Shown here: piece after piece, positions 11,653 through 22,936 of the stretch
Layout: each line of letters begins with the position of its first letter
Numbering within the stretch: the first letter of the stretch is position 1
Source: Eudorina sp. 2006-703-Eu-15
Lineage: Eukaryota > Chlorophyta > Chlorophyceae > Chlamydomonadales > Volvocaceae
DNA length: 64,000 nt
Assembly: GCA_003117195.1 (NCBI GenBank)
Contig: BDSI01000005.1
Span: forward strand, 294,857-358,856
Direction of reading: 5' to 3'
The notes under the pieces: generated by a model
Seen by the model: only the letters and a program-made list of their open reading frames with translations
What the model was told of the DNA's origin: nothing
The model's database searches: none
Translations under genes and position numbers: made by a program

Positions 11653-14013
11653 CTAGCGTGCCTCCAGTGCCTGCTGCTGCCGCAGCTGCCGCTCGTGCTG
11701 GGCCTCCGCGTACCGTCGGAGGGCCTGCGGGGTGGGTTCGATGGGACCCATGGGTCGTGGGGTCGAGGACACGTCACCGTGGAATCACAAACGCGACTGG
11801 CAGGGTGCAGTCGCTGCACACCATGCCGTGTCCGTGTGACCTGGCCGCGGTCGCACATGGCTATGGCGTACGGCATTGCAGATTCCGAACGCACGGCAAT
11901 CGTTACCACGCATTGCCATCAGCCTTCCACACGACACATCCCACCTCCGTGACGTCCCCCGGGACGTCGGGATCCCACAGACACGCCTAGATCGGCCCAG
12001 CCCTCCCTCCTGTCGTCCTACTGCATCAGATCAGATCGTGATTGCAAAGAGGAAGTTCCCCGGCACCCACTGCAAAGTTTCCGTGCTCGTCCCAGGAGAT
12101 AATGCCCCAACGCACCTCGAGGTTGCGAACCACCTCGTTCTCTATCCGCCCCTGGATCAGGGCCACGGGCAGCCACGCCTGGCGGGAGGGGAGTTGGGGC
12201 ACATGGCGGGGCCGCAGCGCAGAGGGGGCGCAGCGCAGCCCCGGAACCACACCACAGGTGAGCGACCGAAGCCATAGGAACCTCGGCCGTGCTCCAGGAA
12301 CCCACATGACCCCTCGTGCACAGGGCCTTCACAACCCTCCCCCCCCCACATGCGCTCAAGTCACACACACACACACGTCGGCCTTGTTGCTGGTTATTCG
12401 CAGGTTAATATGGTAAGTATATTGGTGCTTGGTTTGGGTCGGACGGGTCTCATACACACACACACACACACACACAGGCACACACGCACACGGTTCTTCT
12501 TGCTAATTCCGCTTCCCTCTAAATCATCACAAAACCGCAATACCAAACAACACCCTAATCGGCCGGCACGGCTGGCCCCCTGACCTCCCTGCCCTTCCCC
12601 CAACTGATCCACCTGAGGCTTCACGAACAGCGCGTAGCTGAGCAGTGTGGACAGGTCACCCAGCTGCTGCATGCGCCAAATGCCGCGGAAGGCCTGCGGG
12701 CGGGTTCGCCCAGGCAGCCGCAAGGTCAGGGCGCGGGGGAGGGGGGGGCAAGCTGGATGGGGTGGCTGGACAGCGTTGGGGCGCGTACCCAGATCGGGGC
12801 AAGAGGGGACGTTGGTAAACCCCAACGGCCCCGAGCCTCAGACCAACCTGGAAGTCTCCCTCCACCAGCTCGAAGCTAATATCCGATGGCAGTACTCCAG
12901 GGGCGGACGTCAAAGGGTAGGGGAACAGCACCTGAGCCGCCTCTGCCGATTCCGAGGAACTGGAGTCCTCGCTGCTGCTGCCGCCGTTGCTGTCCGAACT
13001 GCTGCTGATGCCCGACTGCGGCGCCGTCATCATAGACGCCGGCAGGCCCCCGTCAAAATACTCAGTGCAGCGGAGCGACACGGCGGCACTGAACTTGACG
13101 CCGAGCGCCACGTCCTGTGCCCCGACCTGCCCGCATCCATACAGGGACGAGGGGGGAGGAGCGGAGGGGGACCGCGAACTGGCCATGAGGGGAGGAAGGG
13201 GGAGCGGCGATTGAAAGGGCCGTGTCAGGCGGCGTAGTCCAGGGTCACTACTTGAGCAAGTCGGCCAAGAGGGGCTGACACCTGTCGAGTTGGCAGCACG
13301 CGAGAGGCACACTCTGTGTTGTCACGTTGCATCGTGAGGGAAAGTGCTGACCGCCGTACTGTGCAGCACTTGGGTACTTCAACCCTGACCGTGAACTGCT
13401 GAACGCTGTGGCAGCTTTAATGGCGTCAGTTTGCGGCATGTGCGTGTGTGTGTGGGGGGGGAATACCAGCAAGGGAATACCACCAGTGGATGGAAACCGG
13501 CAACGCACGGCGGGGGGCCGCACCTGGTATATTACAGCCGAGTTGGCCGTTCGCTCCAGGCAGCGGTTCTCAACAAGGCTGGGTACAAAGGTGCCGAGGT
13601 TGTCGTAATCGGTGAGGGCGCCCCACATGCAGCTCTTGGGGGCGTTCACCAACACGGATGCAAAGATGCGTCGGCTGGTCCAGCTCGTCTTCTCGACCTC
13701 GATCCGAACCCCTGCGCCCGTCGTGGGCGAAAGTGGCTCAAGTGATCATCACAGCGGATCGCATACACATTCCCTCCAAATCTGGTCGGTCGTCCCCGAT
13801 GCATGGTGTGCGAATCGGAGGTTGTCCGGCCCTCGCGCTGATCATAGCCATGCGATCACAGATGCGGCAAAACCTGCCTGATGTTGTTTGCGCCTTTGTG
13901 AAAACAGAGCGGCACTTTTGACGTTGACGCCAGGGTACAAGAGCACGCTCCACTGTCCGTCCACTGAACCCAGCTTGTGCTGTAGTCCTGACGGTGTTCG
14001 TGGTGCTCATCAT
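11653..14013 (-). CDS. SRPBCC / polyketide cyclase-like (START-type) lipid-binding protein, 6 exons, about 278 aa
   Basis: Exons: 14013-13860 (least certain), 13711-13524, 13126-12848, 12693-12613, 12178-12116, 11724-11653; 837 nt in phase, TAG stop. Exon 1 (MMSTTNTVRTTAQAGF, then Arg/Ser-rich) resembles a chloroplast or mitochondrial transit peptide. The mature part shows the SRPBCC signature: VLVNAPKSCMWGALTDYDN, then FVPSLVENRCLER, a mid-domain VGAQDVALGVKFSA, and a C-terminal helix WLPVALIQGRIENEVVRNL ending in a Gln/Arg-rich tail. Such proteins in plants and algae are predicted organellar lipid or cofactor carriers related to COQ10-type folds; the ligand is unknown. A Ser-rich insert lies in exon 3. 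It is divergent from the NEK gene, 477 bp away. Confidence 0.84.
12395..12465 (-). repeat. Dispersed repeat family R3
   Basis: Plus-strand TTCGCAGGTTAATATGGTAA followed by GTATATTGG; the reverse complement matches 33940-34010 (CAATATACTTACCATA, AACCTGCGA). It lies in an intron of the SRPBCC gene next to an (AC)n tract at 12454-12476. Confidence 0.75.
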
Positions 14014-14490
14014 TGGCCAGTAATCACCCAAGATCACGAGGTTTTCGCTTGACTAACGGTCCAGGCGGCGTTGGCGATGTCCAAAATGATTTGTGATACC
14101 GAACAAATTAAGGTGAGTATGAAGCGAAAGCTGCACAGGGATTGCGTGTGTGTCAAGAAAGAGGTTTGCCGTAGTTTAGTGCATATTTCCACAAATCCCA
14201 ATACGCATGTATTTCTTTTGCTATAGCATATTTTGGTTGATAATGATTAGTTTCCCTCTGTAGATTCGAAATTGTGCGAATGAGTTGGCATTGTTAGACG
14301 ACTCGGTGAAGTACATGTGTATCGCACCAGGGCTCGCAAATTGAAAAACAGCCTTGTATTTCGAGTCGATCGTCAGCCTTCATCCAGTTTCTACAGCATG
14401 GCCGCAGGAAAGGCCGGCTTTGTTGGGTCACCATGTAGTCCCTATGGCTTCTGAGACAATATCCATGCTCTTAGAGTCTACATGCCATCA
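14014..14490. promoter_or_regulatory. Shared divergent promoter region
   Basis: 477 bp separate the proposed ATGs of the minus-strand SRPBCC gene and the plus-strand NEK gene. The sequence is less GC-rich than its surroundings. No confident TATA box was identified, so the two promoters are inferred from gene orientation. Confidence 0.5.
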
Positions 14491-17400
14491 ATGTCTTCTG
14501 TAAGTTGAGGCTGGGCGACAATTGCTTGATGGCGATATCCGACATGCCCTTTTCGAACCGACATTCTGTGTCCCAGGAAGACTACGTTACCATCCGACAG
14601 ATTGGAAAGGGTGCCTTTGGAACTGCTCATATCGTCCAGCACAAGGTGCGATTGCCCTGGTTCGGCAGGCGTTTCGTGGCCGCGGCATGACGAAGTTGAA
14701 GCCAAAGTGCGACCTGCTACCCACAACGTTGCACCCCAGACGAGAGACCCATGTTGCACGCCAAGCACCCGAAAGCTTTCTTGCTGCCACTTGGCCTCTG
14801 GCCTCGGCCCCCTCGCCGGTCCCCCGCCGCCGGTCACCGGGAAGCCGGCACCCTGAACTGCTTCCCAGGGTTCCCCTCCTGCCCCTCCCCCCCAAGGAGT
14901 CGCAGCTGCATGTTCGCTAGAGCTTCTCGCAGATGAGCTGATGTGGGTTTCCGCCGTCCTTCCCTTCAGCCCTGCTTCTCACCCGCCTTCGGCCTTTATC
15001 CGGCGACCCCATGTGTGGGCGCACACGCGATCAATATGCTTACGCGCACACACAACTAGGTCGAGCAAGGGGGGATGTGACCCCTCACGCCCTTCTCCTT
15101 TCCCGCAAGGAGCGGAGAGTGCTTCGGCGGTCTTTCCGTTAGGGCTGGGTTGGCAGCCCTTGGCCAGTGCCAGGCCCGGTCAGATATGTAACACACACAC
15201 TCACACACATGCACACACATATGCACACACACATACGCACACGCACACGCACACACGCTGTTTGGGCACTTCTCTGCCCCGTGCATGTCACCCGCTCCTG
15301 TTCGTTCTGCCCGCCTAAGGATACACACACGCGCGCTCAAATCAATACACACGTTTCGTAAGTATGTATTGGTAACTGGCTTGGGTCGGGCTTGTTTCTT
15401 CGCTGAACACACAGATCGCGGCGCAGTGTTTTCGACACGTCGTGAAATGCATGCTGCCCCACGGTGCCCTCGGACCGCACGCCAACCTCCCTCCCCCCCT
15501 CCCCGCCCAGGTCACTGGCGAGCGCTTCGTGCTCAAGCGCGTGCGACTGGCCCGTCAGAGCGCCCGCGAGCGGCAGAGCAGCGTCAAGGAGCTGCTGCTG
15601 CTGAGCAACCTGCGACACAGAAATGTGCTCGAGGTGCGTTGGTGGCTTGGGGCGGTGCACCCCTTGGGGTTTGGGGCTCCCTCGGCTGCCCGTGCGTCGG
15701 TCGGTGGGGTCTAGGGGCCCATGGCCCGGCGAAGGGGCGCTACGGGTCGGTCGAGGAGCTGGTCGGAGGACCGCGGACAGGCCTCCCTCGCCGATGGGAT
15801 AGGACGGTCCACACCTGCGGCTGTGTGGGTTTGGACGGCATTGCGGCTCGTGCGGGTGCAGCGGCAGTGGCTGTGGCAGTTTGAGCTGATGCGGGCGCGG
15901 AGTCCTTCCGAACCAAAAGCGACGGCGGCAGGGCTCGATCCAGGCGCGGCGACGACTGGGACCCAACGCCTCGGGGGTGCGGTGCGGTGCGGTCCTCGAC
16001 TCCTCATGATTGGGTGGCCAGCGTTTTTCCAGCTGGGACATCCAGGGCGATGTGGGTCACCCCCCCGTGGAGCTCTACCGCTAAGCACCGGCGGACGGGG
16101 TCCCGCCTCGCTCCCGGATCGTCCCCCATCGCCGCGGCCCCCCCTTCCCCTCTGGCAGCAGCGCAGTTTGAATATGTCTACCAAGGTCTACCAATTTCCT
16201 ATACCCCGCCGCCTCCCCGCGCGCAGTTCAAGGGTTGCTGGATGGAGGGCGGGTGCAATTTGTGCCTGCTGGTGGAGCTGTGCGAGAGCGGGGACCTGCT
16301 GTCGCAGCTGCGATTGAGGGTGAGGGTGAGGGGGCGGGGCTGCGGCGGGAGGAGGGGAGGAGGAGGAATGAAACCCTTCATCCTCATGTTGGAGAAAATT
16401 TGAACCTGAAAACGAACCTGGGCGCACCCAGCGTGGTTAAAAATAACTTTCGTAGTGGGTTATCTGCATGGGGTGAGGGGTTTCGCCCATCCTGTTTACC
16501 TCGGGAAATGCGGTGGAGGGCGCCGGGACAGAGGGCCGGCGTTAGATCAATCATCCTGGAGCGCCTGGGGAAAGGCTGCAGCAGCCGGTTCTCCCGATTT
16601 CGGGCCTGGTGACAGGCACCCTCCGACCGCCGACCGCCGACCTCCATACGGGGGATGCCGTCCGCGCGGCCAGTCGGTCGCAGGTCCTCCACGAACCCAT
16701 CAGACCTCGACCTCTGCTCAGCCTGATTGCCCACCCCATCCTGTTCCCGGCCCATCCTATGTTCCTGTTGCCTCCCCTCCCTCAGCACCCCAACAGCATC
16801 TACTTCACGGAGGACCACTTGCAGGAGATGGCGGTGCAGGTGGGGATCTGGCCAGAGGGGGGGGCACCTCGTGTGACTCAGGTCAGGGTGGGGGTCAGGG
16901 GCAGGCGGGGTCGCAGAGTCGGCCGGCTTCCCGTCCCCCTCCTCGCCTATCCCGACCCGTGGATCCCCCGCACCGAACCCCGACTGTTGGTCTTCCTGCC
17001 GCCGCCGCCGCCGCAGCTGCTGTCGGCGCTGGCCTACCTGCACCGCTCCAACATCGCCCATCGCGACCTGAAGACGGCCAACATCCTCATCACGGGGGAG
17101 GGCTGCCTCAAGGTACGGTGAGGAGCGGGGAGGGGGGGGCCGCAGGTTGGTTATCGGCGGTTATCGGTTTGGTGCCCTTGTGCGGTTCCGCTGTCGTTAC
17201 TGACAAGAAGGGGGCAGGTTGGCCAGGTTGGCCAGGTTGGGGCAAGTCGGCCGTGTTGGGGCAGGGTGGCTGGGTCGAGGTTTGGGTCGGGGAATGGGCA
17301 GCCGGCCGACTCTGCGACCCCGCCTGCCTACAGCCCCAGCCGCAACACGGACCCCTCGCACCACACACCGGATTGAGCTCCTTCCTAGGGTTTACGCTTG

Positions 17401-20400
17401 TTCGATGACTCCTTGGGTATCGGAGCCGGCCAGGGTATAATGCTCCATCGAAAAGATGCGGTGTTCAGCGTGCCGTGTTGAGCGTACCGTGCCTTTCCCT
17501 CTGCGCGGGCTGTCCGCTGCACGGCGTCTGTCCATCCTTGGGCATCTCCGGGCACTGCACTGCTCTGCACTGCACTGCACTGTTGCCGCTGCTGATGCTG
17601 ATGCTGATGCCGCTGCTGATGCCGCTGCTGATGCTGATGCTGATGCTGATGCCCAGATCGCGGACTTTGGCCTCTCAACTGTGTTGGAGTCCGAGTCCAA
17701 TCGGATGACCAAGACCATGGTGGGGACACCCAACTACATGTCACCTTGCGTGCTGCAGGTGGGGGAGGGGGGCGGCGGGGTGGGTGGGGGGGCCTGGGTG
17801 GGTGGGTGGGCCGATGGGGGGCTGGGCGGCGGGTGCGGCCGCGTGTATGGGCCTGGCCCTTGGGTTTCTGGGGCTATACAGTCCATCGATACCCCGGTTG
17901 TTGACATCGTGTTCTTCCGGCGACCATGCCGCGCTCTCCCCCTCAGCTGTGCGCAGAGCGGTGGGGGGGGGGTCTGGAGGGCGCAGGCGAATCTGATCCT
18001 GCGTGAAGGGGCGGGACGGGCAGCGGGGTCGAAGAGCAAGGCGGCAGGAGGCTACGTGCCACGGTGACGACTGTGGGGCGCCGGTGCCGTGTCTCTTGTA
18101 CCTTATTTACCTTTAGTGCCTTCAGTACCTTCAGTCCGTGTGCAGCCTCGGGACCCCTTTCTGGGGGGGCGGTATGCGAGGCCAAGTGGCCTCACCCCCG
18201 GCCCCGCTGACGCGGCTGCCCGACCTCGCCCAGCCCCGCCAGCTCCCCCCCCCGTTGTGGTGCCGCGTCCGCGTCCACGTCCGCGCCCCGCAGGAGAAGC
18301 CGTACGGACTGCCCAACGACGTCTGGGGCCTGGGCTGCGTGCTGTTCGAACTGTCGGCGCTCAAACCGGCGTTCCAGGTGGGCGCGCTCGGCGGCCGCTG
18401 CTCGACGTCGCACGTTCGTTGTTCCCTGTCTCGATGGGTTCTCCTTGCCTTGCCCGGTAGACTGGTGGTGCTGTGTGGTTGCGTGCAAGTGGGTCTCCCT
18501 GGACCGGCAGCGGCGGGACATGTCGGACTGTGTGACGGTCGCCGCTGTGGGGCGCCCGCTGTCCCGTTAAGCCCGCCCTTGGCCGTGTCTCGAGCTGGGC
18601 GGGGCCCCCCCTCTGTGGCTGGAATGTACGGCGGATCTGATCGCCCTTCGTGACACGCCCCCTCACAGACACCCACCAGTCTTTATCGGATATTTGCTCT
18701 GGCAGTATCGCAGCAGTATAAACATGTCTAATCAGTTTTCCGATACACCTACCTATACACCTCCCCCCCAAAAATCCCAGGCCTTCAACATGGCGGGCCT
18801 TATCAAGAAGGTCACCGCGGGGGCCCCGCCGGCCATGCCGTCGTGTTACAGGTGGGTGCTGCTGTGCGGTGCTTGTACGGCGAGTGTACGGACTGGCGCC
18901 GTACTTCTAGGCGCCCCGCTTGTTCGATTGGTTGGTTGGGACTCCCCGGCCCCTCGCCCTCCCACCCCGCAGCCAGCGTCCCCAGCTACCGTGTGTCGAT
19001 AAAAAAAGCTGAGAGTCCCCGCAATTCGCCTTTGCCCCTCCCCCTCGCCTTCCCGCTCTCCCTTACTCCCTCCCTTTTGTCAATAAGGACAGCGAAACCG
19101 CAAAAGGGCAACAAACCGATAACCGCCGATGTTGTCATTGACGAAGACGCCGAAGCGTTGACTCCGACGAAATAAGTAAAAGCTAATATGTTTAGATGGC
19201 GGACGGCCGATGACCACCTTTCCTCCCTCTCTCTCCCCCGCAGCGACCACTGGCGCAACCTGATCCGCGCGATGCTCATCAAGGAGCCCGACATGCGGCC
19301 CTCCGCGGCGGAGCTGCTCGAGCTCGAGTGGCTGCAGGTGGGCGGATGGGCTGTCGTCGCCCCTCCCTCCCTCCCTCAAATTCCTTTACCCCTCCCTCCC
19401 CGGCTTAAGAGGGGGCGCTGGGTGGGGGAGAGGCCGGGCCGGGTCGCGCGTGGTCGACGTCGACGACGTGGGAGTTACAACTTTACAAGACACAATTTAT
19501 TATGTATGAGCAGGGGGGGAAGATCGTGAGCGTGTTGCGCCGGGTGCGGGAGATGGAGGTGGTCCGGACGGGACGGCAAGGCAGCGGGTGCGCAGGCGAT
19601 GTTAAGCGCAGGGCCAGGACGGCGGCCGGTCCGGTTCCGATGGGACCCGCGGACCCCCATCCCGTTCGCCGGTGGCTTGCCCATCCGTTCATGTGTTGCT
19701 GCTGCTGCCGCTGCTGGTGCGGCGGCGGCTTCCGCTGCACCCGCGGTTCCCCGCCCCCCGCGGTGTCCCGCAGCCGGCCGTGCGGCGGGTGGCCGCCCGC
19801 TTCGGCCCCGAGCTGCCTCCCGGGGCTCCTGACCTGTTGGAGCGATTGGTGGACCTGCCGCCGGACATCATGGGCCTGCTGGACGCATTCCAGGCGCAGG
19901 AGCGGTAGGGCGGAGGGCCGGGGCCGGGGGACGGAGGGGGGGTGCCGGAAGGCGGCGGGGTGAGGCGGCCCTAGAGGCGGAGCGGGCGGGGGGGTGGGTG
20001 CTGGGATGCTGGCGCCGCGGACGGGCGCCGCCGGTGCTGCCGTGTCCAGCGGCGCGGGTGGCGGCACGCCGGCCGGTGGGTTCGAGCGCTGCTGCTTCGT
20101 GGGGCTTACAAAACCCATTTTACGAACAAATAACACACACACACACACACGCGAACACATAGGGCCCAGGTGTCCGGCCTGACGACTCAGAACTCAGAAG
20201 CAGGGACAGTCACTGACACTGCCGCGGTACTACTCGTCCCGTCTCGTCCCGTCTCGTCCCGTCTCGCTGGCCCTGGTCGCTGGACGGCCGCCCTCCAGGG
20301 AGGAGAAGCGGCGGGCGGATGAGGCACGGGAGCGGCGCAAGGCCGCCGTGGCCAAGTGGGACCCGCTGGCGCGCGCGGCGGCGGCGGCGCAGGCGGCGGC

Positions 20401-22936
20401 GGCGGCGGCCGCCAAGCAGCCCAAGCTGCCGCCGCTGAAGCCGCATGTGGCGCGAAAGCCGCTGCCGCGGGTGTCCCGCGCGGCGGGCGGCCCCGGCGGC
20501 CCACCGCGTGCCGTACCTCCGCTGCACATGATGGTGGCGGGCGACGGCGCGGGCGACGTCGCTGCCAGTCCGCACGGCGCGGCGTACTCGCGGAGGAAGA
20601 CGTACTGCGGCGACGACGTGGCAGGCGGCGGCGGCGCCGGCGCCGGCGCCGGCGAGCGCGGCGCTGCGGGCTGCCCGCCGCGTCGAGCGCCGGCGACGCT
20701 GCCAGGAGGGGTGCCGGCGGTCTTGTTGCCGATTTCGAGTGGGGAGCTGCGGGACCGAGCGTACGCGGCGGCGTGGCTGAACCTGCAGCCGCTCAACGGC
20801 CTTGAGGGCGGCGGCGGCGACCCGCTGTCGAGCCCGGGCCGCGGCGGGCGAGGTCCCAGCGGCGCCGTCGCGGACGGCGGGGCGGCGGCGGAGGCGAACT
20901 CGGCGCTGACGTCGCGGTTGCGGGTAAGCGGCGGCGAGGCGAGGCGAGCGCGTGCGGGAATGGCAGTGTCAGGCGCTGGAGGCGGCCCCCCTGGCACGCC
21001 CCAACCGGAAATCTCACCCTCTCACAAAGCTCGCGACGCCTGTACCGCAGAGACCGACAAAACTCTCTGCATCCGAACAGAGATCTGGAAAGGCGTCATG
21101 CCTTCATTTGATCCAAAGCGCGTGTGGCTGGTTGTGGAGGTGTCCATTGGGGGGGGGGTTGCCTGCGCTGTTAGCGATGTTAGCTTCCCGTGGCTTCCGT
21201 TTCACTGGCCTCCTGGTGTGGCCCCTTCTCCCCCCGGGCTCTGAAGGGGCCCGGGATTTGAAGGGGCCGCCAGATCAAGGGTGCCACCGTAACACGAGTG
21301 CCGCCGCGCCGCGCAGAGTCACCGGCCCAGCTCCGCGCCGCCGGACAGCCCGATCCGCCGCACGCGCCGCGGCGGTTCGGAGATCGACCCGCGGGTCAGT
21401 AGCCAGGGTCTCGACGGCACGTCACCGCTGGGGCCCCAGCGGTCTCATCGCATCAGCAGCTGCTGTGGCGGGGACTTCGCCGGTGACCCACGGGTCACTG
21501 CTGGCGGCGCCGGGCCCTCCGGATCGGTCGCATGCGGAGGGAAGCCGCCGGAGGGCCGGCAGCAGGCGCCGGAGGAGGGCACGGCGGCCGTGGGCGCCGG
21601 GCCTGTGCAGGAGGATTCGGAGCCGACATTCAGGTGCGGCTGGAGGGGTGGACTCTGTGTCGCCTACCACGGCCTGTAGAGACAGAAACCGGCATATACA
21701 TCAACTCATCAAGGGCTTTGTGCGAATGTGAACAACTTAGACAAGACTTACTTGCCCATAATGGCTCTGTAGCTTCCCGCCCCGCGGCTCTGCGCCCACG
21801 CCCAGTGTATGATTCAACTTTGAACGAGTCCAGTGCAGCCGGGCATGAAGACCAGGTCTGAAGTCCTTCTCATTTGGCAAAAGCAGTCAACATGCTAGCC
21901 GGGTGCAGCCCGGATGAAAGCTGAGCCCTACCGCCTCGCTCTGCATCGCGTTGCCAGGTACCTGCCGCCCATGCGCAGCACCAGCGGCGTCAGCAGCCGC
22001 AACGGCGCCGGGCCCGGCAGCGACAGCGGACGCAGCGGCCACGGCGACGGCCGCGAGTGCGGGTGCGGCGGCAGCGACGACGAGACACGGAGTACGGCTG
22101 TACGGCAGGGATGCCCCGAGTCGGCCCTGCCGCGTCGCGGCAACAGCGAGACGGTGCTCAGCCTGGCTGTAGCTACGAAGAGACAGACCGGCGGCGACGG
22201 CGGTACGGCGAAGGACGGGCGGCACGTGACGGCCAAGGCCGCGGCGCCCGAGCGAGCGGCAGCCACAGGCACTGCTGCTGGTGAAGCTGGGCGCGGCAAA
22301 GCGGCCGGCAGTGCTTCAAAGGCCGGACCGGCGGCGGCGGCGGCGGCGCGCGCGTCGCTCAAACTTGGCAGCCGTAGATCTTCAGAGACGGCCACCGGGG
22401 GAAAGACGGGTGGGGCAGCCGCCGCCGCCGCTGCAGCTGCAGCTGGCGGGGCCGGCAATGGGGCCGCAGGGTCTGCGCGCACGGGAGCTGTCGGGAGCGG
22501 GGCTCGTCCGGCTTCGAGCCAGGGAACGGGCGGCGGCGGTGGCGGCGCTGCCGTCAAGCCGCGAGTTTCGAGCGCAGGCGGCCGTCGCGCGTCTGGCACC
22601 GGGTACGGCTATGGCGGCGGCGCCGCCGCCGGTAGCCGCCGGACGACGGGGACGGGGGAGAACACCATCCTGGGGCCGCAGAACAGCAACATCAGATCGG
22701 GCGCGGCAGGAGGTGGTGCGACTGGGACAGCGGGAAAGCCACCTCCGGCGGCGGTGGCTGCCTTGAGACGACAGCCGTCCATCGCGGGGCGCATCGCGGG
22801 TGGCAGCCGCCCCGCCTCCGCGGCGTCCAGGCCCTCCTCGGCCAGGCCGCCGCCGCCGCAGCAGCAGCAGGCCGCCGCCGCCGCCGCAGCGGCGGCGGCG
22901 GCGGCCAAGCTGGCGCCGCAACAGCGACGGAGCTAG
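14491..22936 (+). CDS. NEK (NIMA-related) Ser/Thr protein kinase, 14 exons, 948 aa
   Basis: Exons: 14491-14499, 14577-14645, 15511-15633, 16227-16319, 16786-16839, 17017-17112, 17657-17758, 18294-18377, 18781-18851, 19244-19337, 19774-19904, 20299-20923, 21317-21633, 21958-22936; 2847 nt in phase, TAG stop. The kinase domain is N-terminal, as in NEKs: IGKGAFGTA loop, catalytic lysine in FVLKRV (about 35), HRDLKTANIL (about 131), DFG (about 151), DVWGLGC, and the NEK-type GLIKKVTAGAPP block, then MRPSAAELL. After that come an Arg/Glu-rich segment and a long Ala/Gly/Ser-rich tail. NEKs in algae act in cilia and the cell cycle (family knowledge; not shown here). The in-frame ATG at 14482 would add three residues; an unspliced start at 14529 is an alternative. 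The APE-motif glutamate position reads cysteine. Confidence 0.9.
15060..15190 (-). repeat. Dispersed repeat family R4
   Basis: On the minus strand: TGGCCAAGGGCTG, then GACCGCCGAAGCACTCTCC, matching 3963-4050 and 31918-32050. It is followed by an (AC)n tract and an R3 copy at 15345-15425, all in an intron of the NEK gene. Confidence 0.7.
15345..15425 (-). repeat. Dispersed repeat family R3
   Basis: Reverse complement shows TGTGTGTTCAG, AAGCCCGACCCAAG and ACATACTTACGAA, the R3 order. Located in an intron of the NEK gene. Confidence 0.65.
17583..17655. repeat. GCTGAT microsatellite at a splice acceptor
   Basis: Mixed CTG/GAT units run directly into the CCCAG acceptor of the DFG-encoding exon at 17657 of the NEK gene. 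Confidence 0.8.

Noticed and set aside
20348..20923. Separate alanine-rich gene starting at 20348
   Set aside because: It is an internal exon of the NEK gene; phases join it to 19774-19904 and 21317-21633.
21914..22936. Independent 340-aa gene
   Set aside because: It begins inside the last NEK exon's upstream intron; the acceptor at 21957 and phase agreement make it the C-terminal exon.
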